6,414 bases of DNA from SYAN01 sp964406345 (GTDB lineage Bacteria > Actinomycetota > Actinomycetes > Nanopelagicales > Nanopelagicaceae): contig CAYORK010000039.1 of assembly GCA_964406345.1 (NCBI GenBank), positions 1 to 6,414 of the forward strand, given 5' to 3'. Position numbers and translations under genes: made by a program. The notes under the pieces were generated by a model. It ran no database searches and had not been told where the DNA came from. It was given only the letters and a program-made list of their open reading frames with translations. Every line of letters starts with the position of its first letter. Within the stretch, counting starts at the first letter, position 1. This document shows positions 1 to 4,763 of this stretch, piece by piece.

Positions 1-960
1 TCATTTAGTCACTTCAAGGATGGACCGACAGCCGAGGGCCCAAGCCAACTCTTTGAGATCGCTTCGAAAGATGCGAGCAAGATCAATGACTTCGATGGCA
101 CCCTTCCTGACGTTCCTAATCCTTCACTGGCCAACCCTCGCCGCGGAAGTTGGCCCATTGATTCGTTGGGGGAGCGTCGGAGCGCTTTCGATGAGGCAGT
201 GCGACTCTTCGAGGCAGCCCCTGAGGTGAAGGACGAAGAACTTGCCGCACTCGATAGCGACCTCTTTGCCCTAATCACGGAGGAGCGACGACGAAAGCAA
301 GGCGCGACTGTCTATCTACCAGAGCGAATCTCGGTCTCCATGCTCGAAGACCTGCGAAGCGATCACGATGCGTTGGCGATGAGGATCAGACGTCCGATGC
401 CTAGCCACGCCAATCTCTATGCGCGCCGTGGCACTGAGTTCCATGGTTGGGTCGAACGCCATCTCAATAGACCGCAGCTATGGGGCGAGGATGAGTGGGA
501 GTGGGAAGAGAGTCTCTCCGATGGCGAATTGAAGGCGCTCAAGGATGCCTGGCTCGCCTCAAAGTGGGCCAAACGTAAACCGCTTGAGGTTGAGTTCCCC
601 TTCGAAGTGGTGATCGATGGCACGCTCTTGCGCGGACGAATCGATGCGATCTATTCGGGTTCCCATCCGGATTCCCATTCAGATTCCCATCCGGGTTCCC
701 ATCCGGATTCGAACGATTCGAACCTCATCGAGGTGGTCGATTGGAAGACAGGCAAGGCGAAGAGTGGCGCAGAGCTAGAGGAGGCTGCGATCCAACTCGC
801 TGCCTATCGATTGGCGGTTTCGAAGGTATTCGGAAAGCCACTCGCTTCGATCAGCGCTGCCTTTCATTATGTGAAAGATGACGAGACCATTCGACCTGCT
901 GATCTCTTGGACGAGGCGGGGATTATCCGATTACTGCCGAGATGGGACGATGATCGCTGA
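1..960 (+). CDS. adnB: AdnB-like UvrD-family helicase-nuclease, C-terminal part (5' end outside window)
   Basis: The frame is open from base 1, so the gene starts upstream; 319 codons are visible before TGA at 958-960. No helicase motif lies in the fragment. It carries the linker typical of actinobacterial AdnA/AdnB (residues 46-60, PRRGSWPIDSLGERR) and a C-terminal PD-(D/E)XK nuclease domain of the RecB/AddAB type: RRGTEFHGWVE (142-152, with the conserved His), GRIDAI (212-217, catalytic Asp215), VVDWKTGK (245-252, Asp247 and Lys249), and the QLAAYRL helix (265-271). AdnAB is the actinobacterial heterodimeric motor-nuclease that resects double-strand breaks for recombination. AdnB rather than AdnA is inferred from the FHYVKDDETIRPADLL tail and from lying last before nudC/uvrD2, as in mycobacteria. 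Unusual points are the repeat-filled loop between Asp215 and Asp247, and a 38-bp 3' overlap with the convergent EEP gene. A lone RecB-like nuclease is the alternative. Confidence 0.85.
   Translation, partial: SFSHFKDGPTAEGPSQLFEIASKDASKINDFDGTLPDVPNPSLANPRRGSWPIDSLGERRSAFDEAVRLFEAAPEVKDEELAALDSDLFALITEERRRKQGATVYLPERISVSMLEDLRSDHDALAMRIRRPMPSHANLYARRGTEFHGWVERHLNRPQLWGEDEWEWEESLSDGELKALKDAWLASKWAKRKPLEVEFPFEVVIDGTLLRGRIDAIYSGSHPDSHSDSHPGSHPDSNDSNLIEVVDWKTGKAKSGAELEEAAIQLAAYRLAVSKVFGKPLASISAAFHYVKDDETIRPADLLDEAGIIRLLPRWDDDR
655..714 (+). repeat. In-frame 12-bp tandem repeat (5 degenerate units) inside the adnB nuclease domain
   Basis: Five consecutive 12-bp units start at 655, 667, 679, 691 and 703. 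They share a core close to GGATTCCCAT and encode SGSH, PDSH, SDSH, PGSH and PDSN; a partial D-S-N echo follows at 715-723. The unit is a multiple of three, so copy-number change keeps the frame. The tract lies between the strand bearing catalytic Asp215 and the strand bearing Asp247/Lys249, where homologues as I recall them have only a short turn. It therefore probably forms a hydrophilic, His- and Asp-rich surface loop. Slippage expansion is the likely origin. Confidence 0.85.
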
Positions 961-1708
961 TCATCGCCTGTCCGTGGACGACCTCCCTTCCTTCGATTCC
1001 TTTGCTTGCGAGGATGTAGTCGAATTGCACCTTCGGTGACCAGGATGGATAACTCTTTGCGCTCGTGAGCGAGCGAAGTGGTGTGGACTTCTCGGCAAGG
1101 CCCCACGGAAGATTGAAGTCTCCCATCAAGATGACGCGCTCTCCTAATGTGCGAAGCCATCTCTCTGCCATACGAAGTTGTCTGACGTTGAATCCAGGGA
1201 CGAAGGAGAGATGTGTGCTTGCGACGATGGTGCCATCGACCAACTCTGCGGCGACGACGACGCGTGGTTCATCTGGAACGTAGCGGAGTCGAATTCCTTT
1301 AGGTGTCGGTATCGCAAGTGGCGCACCAAAGGGAGCTGTCCCCAACTCCTTGATATGAAAGCGTCGAACCTCTACTCGAGAGATCAAAGCGATCCCGTAG
1401 GTCGGCGATTCCTCTTGTTTCGTCGTACTCCATTCACCACCGGGAGTGCCGAAGAGCGTCGGTTGATAATGCCAATGTTCTGTTCCCATCAGATCTGCGA
1501 TCACTTTGGTCTGATGGATCCCATCGCTTCGAGGTTGTAGGTCATCCACCTCTTGGATGGCGAGGAGATCGGGTGTGAACTCCTCAAGGAATCGCGAGAG
1601 GCCACGCTCCAGCGTCTGACGCGTCGAACTTCCATCGACCAAGGAGCGACCATTGAGAAGGTTCCATGAGGTCACGCGTAGCGTGGGAAAAGACGATTGC
1701 AGACCCAT
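923..1708 (-). CDS. Endonuclease/exonuclease/phosphatase (EEP, DNase I-like) family protein
   Basis: A 261-residue protein spanning the complete EEP fold. The metal and catalytic residues appear in family order: Asn16 (SWNLLNG), Glu53 (AIQEVDD), Tyr104-Gly105 in YGIALISR, His166 (STHLSF), Asp197 and Asn199 (GDFN), Asp230 (QFDYIL) and the SDHRP motif (Ser251-Asp252-His253). These residues hydrolyse phosphodiester or phosphomonoester bonds with Mg2+; the substrate (DNA, phosphoinositide, nucleotide) cannot be told from sequence. There is no signal peptide or membrane segment, so it is presumably cytoplasmic. The ATG at 1706-1708 is chosen because the fold begins about ten residues later and a -10-like hexamer sits just upstream; there is no Shine-Dalgarno. 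It is divergent from nudC and convergent with adnB. Its neighbourhood suggests a nucleic-acid role, but that is inference. Confidence 0.85.
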   Translation of the reverse strand: MGLQSSFPTLRVTSWNLLNGRSLVDGSSTRQTLERGLSRFLEEFTPDLLAIQEVDDLQPRSDGIHQTKVIADLMGTEHWHYQPTLFGTPGGEWSTTKQEESPTYGIALISRVEVRRFHIKELGTAPFGAPLAIPTPKGIRLRYVPDEPRVVVAAELVDGTIVASTHLSFVPGFNVRQLRMAERWLRTLGERVILMGDFNLPWGLAEKSTPLRSLTSAKSYPSWSPKVQFDYILASKGIEGREVVHGQAMISDHRPISAVIG

Positions 1709-1727
1709 GAGTTGAGGTTAGTAGGCT
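1697..1727 (+). promoter_or_regulatory. Candidate nudC-uvrD2 promoter, leaderless
   Basis: TTGCAG (1697-1702) and TAGGCT (1722-1727) are separated by 19 bp and resemble an actinobacterial -35/-10 pair with a slightly long spacer. The -10 ends 8 nt before the A of the nudC ATG at 1735, the same distance seen at the whiB7 uORF, so nudC may be translated from a leaderless mRNA. The -35 lies inside the 5' end of the divergent EEP gene, and the two -10 elements are one base apart, so polymerases at the two promoters would interfere with each other. Confidence 0.4.
1715..1720 (-). promoter_or_regulatory. Candidate -10 element of the EEP gene (leaderless start)
   Basis: On the minus strand the hexamer TAACCT fits TANNNT. 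Its 3' base is 7 nt from the A of the EEP ATG, so transcription would start at or near the start codon, which agrees with the lack of a Shine-Dalgarno. I see no convincing -35 hexamer. It is a short, weak motif, supported mainly by position. Confidence 0.35.
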
Positions 1728-1734
1728 TGCGAGC

Positions 1735-2727
1735 ATGTTGCATTTGCCGCTTTCCAAACAGGTCTTGGATCGTGCGGCAGAGTTACGTTCTCAGGATACT
1801 GCGCTTGATGCGCTCCTATCTTCTGGACTCTTCTATCACTTCATCGAGGGATCATGGTTGATCGATGGTGAGAAGGTGGCATCACTGAGCTGGGATGAGA
1901 GTGAAGATCTCAGTGTTCTTCTAGAGCGGGAGGTCGATAAGCGCTATATCCCGGAGCGATACTTCCTCGGCCTCGATGGTGATGGAGGTGGCCATTTCCT
2001 CATCCATCATCAGAGGAAGGAAGCCGTCAGGACTCCTGCTGACTCTCCGGTTGAATCACATCGCGAGAGGCTCACAGAGCTCTCCCGCTACACCATCGAG
2101 AACTTGAGATCGAAGGTCGCACTCTTCTCGCCACTTCATATCGGGGTCGTGATGCATGGGCAAGGTCTTGCCTTCTGGCATGCGAACCATCGCTTCTGCT
2201 CTCGGTGTGGCAAGGAGACCGTTTCAATCCTTGGTGGATCGGTTCGAAGTTGTGTCGATGGTCATCAACATCATCCTCGTACTGACCCCGCGATCATCAC
2301 CTTGATCAAGGATCGAGCGGATCGGATCCTCTTGGGACATCAAGCGAGTTGGCCAGAAGGACGCTTCTCCACCTTCGCAGGTTTCGTGGAACCAGGCGAG
2401 TCATTCGAAAGCGCGCTCCATCGTGAGGTCGCAGAAGAAGCCGGGATCACCATCTCAGAGTTCCAATACTTAGGTTCTCAACCCTGGCCCTTCCCTTCCT
2501 CGGTGATGATCGCATTCGAGGCGATCACAGAAGAGCCGGATCGCGCTCGACCTGATGGCGAGGAGATCACGGAGATCAAGTGGTTTGATCGCGCATTGCT
2601 TCTGGAAGCGAGTCGAGCCGGCACGCTCCTCTTACCTCCTCCGATCAGTGTTGCCAGAGCGATGATCGATCGTTGGTACGAGGCTGAGAAAGGTGAACCG
2701 CTCTCAACGAAGGATGCGTGGCGTTGA
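1735..2727 (+). CDS. nudC: NAD(H) pyrophosphatase / RNA deNADding Nudix hydrolase NudC
   Basis: A 330-residue protein with the three-part NudC layout: an N-terminal domain (1-150), a zinc-ribbon segment (Cys155-x2-Cys158, Cys173) and a catalytic Nudix domain. The Nudix box is complete at 216-238 (GFVEPGE, then REVAEEAGI; metal-binding Glu231, Glu234, Glu235). It is followed by SQPWPFPSS at 248-256, the signature separating NADH pyrophosphatases from other Nudix enzymes. The family cleaves NAD(H) to NMN(H) and AMP, and in E. coli also removes 5'-NAD caps from RNA. The usual fourth zinc Cys is not seen; His177, His179 or His180 could replace it. It lies directly upstream of uvrD2 with a TGATG overlap, the same pairing as in M. 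tuberculosis (Rv3199c-Rv3198c). The ATG at 1735 is supported by the family-like start (LPLSKQVLDRAAELR) and an upstream promoter-like pair. Confidence 0.93.
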   Translation: MLHLPLSKQVLDRAAELRSQDTALDALLSSGLFYHFIEGSWLIDGEKVASLSWDESEDLSVLLEREVDKRYIPERYFLGLDGDGGGHFLIHHQRKEAVRTPADSPVESHRERLTELSRYTIENLRSKVALFSPLHIGVVMHGQGLAFWHANHRFCSRCGKETVSILGGSVRSCVDGHQHHPRTDPAIITLIKDRADRILLGHQASWPEGRFSTFAGFVEPGESFESALHREVAEEAGITISEFQYLGSQPWPFPSSVMIAFEAITEEPDRARPDGEEITEIKWFDRALLLEASRAGTLLLPPPISVARAMIDRWYEAEKGEPLSTKDAWR

Positions 2728-2729
2728 TG
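2709..2729 (+). promoter_or_regulatory. Shine-Dalgarno and TGATG coupling junction of nudC and uvrD2
   Basis: The nudC stop TGA (2725-2727) shares its last base with the uvrD2 ATG (2727-2729), a classic termination-reinitiation arrangement. GAAGGA (2709-2714) lies 12 nt upstream of that ATG and only 3 nt upstream of an in-frame GTG at 2718. The distance to GTG is too short and the coupled ATG is the better start, although 12 nt is somewhat long for direct initiation. Confidence 0.65.
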
Positions 2730-4358
2730 AGTGAGAATGCAACTGCGCTCCTCGCCGCACTCGATGAGGAACAACGAAAGGTCGCAACTGCGATCCGTGG
2801 ACCAGTCCTTGTGATCGCCGGCGCTGGAACCGGAAAGACACGAGCGATCACGCAACGAATCGCCTATGGTGTCGAGGTCGGAGCCTTCGATCCAAGAAAA
2901 GTTCTCGCCCTCACATTCACTGCGAAAGCAGCAGGTGAGATGCGACAACGTCTTCGCGTCCTTGGTATCGGCCAGGTCCAGGCAAGAACCTTCCACGCGG
3001 CAGCACTTCGCCAATTGATCTTCTTCTGGCCTGAAGTCTTAGGCGGCCGCTTTCCCAAAGTCTTGACCAGCAAGTCGCCGCTCTTGAGTGAGAGCGCCAA
3101 TCGCATCGGTTCTTCGGTGAAGATCAATCCGCAGAATCTGCGTGAGATCTCAAGTGAGGTGGAGTGGAGTAAATCGCTCTCACTCGCTCCCGATCAATAT
3201 GTCGAAGAGGCAGAGCGCGCCAATCGTCAGACCACGATTGCGCCAGGTGAGATCGCTCGGATCTATGAGTCTTATGAGTCGATCAAACGCGATGAGCGAG
3301 TGATTGATTTTGAGGATGTCCTCTTGCTCACCATCGGGATGTTGGAAGAGGAGAGTGGCGTTGCGAGCCGGGTTCGAGATCAATATCGATTCTTCACTGT
3401 CGATGAGTATCAGGATGTCTCACCTTTGCAACAACGCCTCCTGGATCTTTGGCTCGGAAGTCGGAAGGACATCTGTGTCGTCGGTGATCCAGCCCAAACA
3501 ATCTATAGCTTCGCAGGTGCGACACCAGCATTCCTTCTCAATTTCACCAAGCGCTATCCGGAAGCCGAAGTCATTCGCCTCAATCGTGGCTACCGCTCGA
3601 CGCAAGAGATCATCACTTACGCCAATCGATTGATCCGAGATCGCCTCTCTGCCGGAGAATCCTCGGAACTGATCGCCGGTGAGGTCCGCCATGGTGAGCC
3701 AGTTAGATTGAGTGGGCATCCACGGGTTGAGGAGGAGATTCGATCGATCGTGGCAGAGGTAAAAGGTGAGATTGCAAGCCACCGAGATCCTCGCCAGATC
3801 GCGATCCTCGCACGGACGAACAACCAACTTGAGGCGATGGCGCGCTCACTTCGTATCGCTGGTATCGAATTCCAGATCCGCGAGAGTGAGAGATATTTCG
3901 ACTCGAAGGAAGTCGCAGATGCGATGCGAGCGATCCGTAGCGCATCGGTCCTTAGTGACCCGACAGGTGATTGGCGTTCGGAACTGAAGCAGGTCCTGGC
4001 TCCCTTGGGAGGAGATGCAAAGGTCAGAGCCATTCTCGATCTTGCCTACGAGGATCCGACGATCGAGTCGATGCGTGACTTCTTACGTGAATTGGAAGAT
4101 CGCAAGGATCAGAGCAATCCACCGCAACTTCCCGGTGTCACTCTTGCAACCTTCCATGCCGCGAAAGGTTTGGAATGGGATTCGGTCTATCTCTTCGGAG
4201 TCTCAGAGGGGATCGTCCCGTGGCCATCATCGGCGGTCGAGGAAGAGAAGCGCTTGCTCTACGTGGGTGTCACGCGAGCGAAGGAGAGACTTGCTATCTC
4301 CTATTCGGGGAATTCATCGCCTTTGATCTCGCGTGAGGGCGTTGCAGATACGCAGTAG
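2727..4358 (+). CDS. uvrD2: UvrD2-like superfamily 1A DNA helicase, short form
   Basis: A 543-residue (from the ATG at 2727) SF1A 3'-5' DNA helicase with all core motifs: Walker A AGAGTGKT (31-38), Ia LTFTAKAAGEM (62-72), Ib ARTFHAAAL (86-94), Walker B VDEYQD (225-230), III VVGDPAQTIYSFAGA (251-265), IV RLNRGYRS (284-291), V VTLATFHAAKGLEWD (471-485) and VI LLYVGVTRAKERL (510-522). It should hydrolyse ATP and unwind DNA in repair or recombination. Naming it UvrD2 rests on its position after nudC and upstream of whiB7, as in mycobacteria. M. tuberculosis UvrD2, from memory about 700 residues, carries a C-terminal tetracysteine motif and HRDC domain; this protein stops about 20 residues after motif VI and has neither. 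The segment for the 2B subdomain also looks short. Alternative: another UvrD/PcrA-like helicase. No terminator is evident directly after its stop. Confidence 0.88.
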   Translation: MSENATALLAALDEEQRKVATAIRGPVLVIAGAGTGKTRAITQRIAYGVEVGAFDPRKVLALTFTAKAAGEMRQRLRVLGIGQVQARTFHAAALRQLIFFWPEVLGGRFPKVLTSKSPLLSESANRIGSSVKINPQNLREISSEVEWSKSLSLAPDQYVEEAERANRQTTIAPGEIARIYESYESIKRDERVIDFEDVLLLTIGMLEEESGVASRVRDQYRFFTVDEYQDVSPLQQRLLDLWLGSRKDICVVGDPAQTIYSFAGATPAFLLNFTKRYPEAEVIRLNRGYRSTQEIITYANRLIRDRLSAGESSELIAGEVRHGEPVRLSGHPRVEEEIRSIVAEVKGEIASHRDPRQIAILARTNNQLEAMARSLRIAGIEFQIRESERYFDSKEVADAMRAIRSASVLSDPTGDWRSELKQVLAPLGGDAKVRAILDLAYEDPTIESMRDFLRELEDRKDQSNPPQLPGVTLATFHAAKGLEWDSVYLFGVSEGIVPWPSSAVEEEKRLLYVGVTRAKERLAISYSGNSSPLISREGVADTQ

Positions 4359-4399
4359 TCGGAGATCGGTCAGCAGGGAACGCATCTCACCTCGGCGTG

Positions 4400-4439
4400 A
4401 AAAACGACCTTGCTCCATCGTTACCTTGATTGCTACCCT
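4400..4439 (+). promoter_or_regulatory. whiB7 leader promoter with extended -10 and upstream A-tract
   Basis: TTGCTC (4410-4415) and TACCCT (4434-4439) are spaced by 18 bp; TGC immediately before the -10 makes it an extended TGnTAnnnT element. A run of five A (4400-4404) lies 5 bp upstream of the -35. Mycobacterial WhiB7 activates promoters, including its own, through its AT-hook binding AT-rich DNA just upstream of the -35, so the A-tract is a reasonable autoregulatory site. The predicted start of transcription is around 4445-4447, at the uORF ATG. The promoter sits about 50-80 bp after the uvrD2 stop. Confidence 0.6.
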
Positions 4440-4446
4440 CTGCCAC

Positions 4447-4578
4447 ATGTCCCGAAGCCTTGTCACCGATCGCATGAATCGTCATGCCCTCACACATGGC
4501 CACACCACCTCGAAGAAGGCTGCCCGCTCATTTACAGCCTTTTATCGCGGGATCTCGGGATCCTGGAGGACTATCTAA
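4447..4578 (+). CDS. whiB7 leader uORF, 43-residue putative regulatory peptide
   Basis: An ATG-initiated frame of 43 codons ends with TAA at 4576-4578, 15 bp before the base of the terminator hairpin. Its start is 8 nt downstream of the -10, so it is probably leaderless; no Shine-Dalgarno is visible. A second in-frame ATG (4474, codon 10) is a weaker alternative. The peptide is basic (seven Arg, two Lys) with a His/Thr-rich middle and a C-terminus of RGISGSWRTI; it resembles no known protein domain and has no run of one amino acid. uORFs coupled to attenuation are known for whiB7/wblC in mycobacteria and Streptomyces, where slowed ribosomes allow read-through. Here translation to the stop would cover the antiterminator segment at 4550-4559. 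The role as a sensor, not the peptide's sequence, is the likely function. Confidence 0.65.
   Translation: MSRSLVTDRMNRHALTHGHTTSKKAARSFTAFYRGISGSWRTI
4514..4543 (+). promoter_or_regulatory. uORF-internal RNA hairpin of the whiB7 leader
   Basis: AAGAAGGCTG (4513-4522) pairs with CAGCCTTTT (4535-4543): seven Watson-Crick pairs in the core AAGGCTG/CAGCCTT, plus one G-U and one A-U pair outside, around a 12-nt loop. It lies over uORF codons 23-33 and would be melted by a translating ribosome. A smaller stem further upstream, GCATGA (4472-4477) with TCATGC (4482-4487) around an ATCG loop, gives another pause or structure point. Confidence 0.5.
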
Positions 4579-4608
4579 GAGAGATAGAAGCCCAGGGGCC
4601 CAAGATCC
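4550..4608 (+). promoter_or_regulatory. Predicted antiterminator pairing in the whiB7 leader
   Basis: GGATCTCGGG (4550-4559) is nearly identical to the terminator's 3' arm (GGATCTTCGGG, 4613-4623), so it can pair with the terminator's 5' arm: GGATCT with AGATCC (4603-4608) and GGG (4557-4559) with CCC (4599-4601), leaving one C/A mismatch. The two pairings cannot coexist. The enclosed region holds a small stem, CTATCT (4571-4576) with AGATAG (4582-4587), whose loop contains most of the uORF stop codon. GGATC (4550-4554) can also fold on GATCC (4559-4563) with a TCGG loop, a third competing state. A ribosome at the uORF stop would mask 4550-4559 and favour termination; an upstream stalled ribosome would leave it free. 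Confidence 0.65.
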
Positions 4609-4637
4609 AAAAGGATCTTCGGGCCCTTTTTCTTTTT
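4594..4637 (+). terminator. Intrinsic terminator acting as the whiB7 attenuator
   Basis: The 5' arm GGGCCCAAGATCC (4596-4608) pairs with GGATCTT (4613-4619) and GGGCCC (4621-4626), around an AAAA loop with one bulged C at 4620: 13 Watson-Crick pairs, followed by TTTTTCTTTTT (4627-4637). This is as strong an intrinsic terminator as one normally sees. It lies between promoter and whiB7 in the same direction, so its role must include attenuation of whiB7; it would also stop read-through from nudC-uvrD2. Confidence 0.93.
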
Positions 4638-4763
4638 CCCCCGAGATTGGCACGGGGAGCGAAGAGAGAAGCAAGACGCAAGAGGCAAGAAGAGAGAAAC
4701 AAGAACCTTCGACCCCATAAAGTCGAAGAGCAGTAAATCGATTAGCAGAGAGAAGGTAGTGAA
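4638..4763 (+). promoter_or_regulatory. whiB7 distal 5' leader: purine-rich spacer, hairpin and Shine-Dalgarno
   Basis: This is the untranslated stretch between attenuator and whiB7. A small stem CCCCG/CGGGG (4639-4643, 4653-4657) is followed by an almost pure-purine tract with GAAGAGAGAA at 4661-4670 and again at 4689-4698, flanking three 7-bp units GCAAGAC, GCAAGAG, GCAAGAA (4671-4691). A perfect 7-bp stem CTTCGAC/GTCGAAG (4707-4713, 4722-4728; 8-nt loop) follows. AGAAGG (4751-4756) lies 7 nt before the whiB7 ATG and is a good Shine-Dalgarno. A second promoter is not obvious in this stretch. Confidence 0.6.

Noticed and set aside
655..723. CRISPR-like or satellite array
   Set aside because: Units are 12 bp, contiguous without spacers, in frame and inside a conserved nuclease domain; it is a coding minisatellite.
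2718..2720. GTG as uvrD2 start, three codons earlier
   Set aside because: The Shine-Dalgarno would be only 3 nt away; the ATG at 2727 overlaps the nudC stop in a standard TGATG coupling.
2478..3014. 178-codon minus-strand frame antisense to the nudC-uvrD2 junction
   Set aside because: Both opposite-strand genes have full family motifs here; the frame is Ser/Arg-rich with no recognisable domain, as expected from an antisense shadow.
4362..4388. Terminator for uvrD2 formed by GAGAT and ATCTC
   Set aside because: Five pairs around a 17-nt loop with no T-tract; too weak to call.
4359..4446. Remnant of an HRDC domain or pseudogene after uvrD2
   Set aside because: The frame closes again at 4400 after 13 codons, and the short peptides show no HRDC features; the stretch is explained by the whiB7 promoter.
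4410..4736. 108-codon plus-strand frame starting TTG, running through the whiB7 leader
   Set aside because: It runs straight through the terminator hairpin and the purine tract, giving low-complexity Arg/Lys/Glu-rich sequence; it has no domain and overlaps the better-supported uORF.
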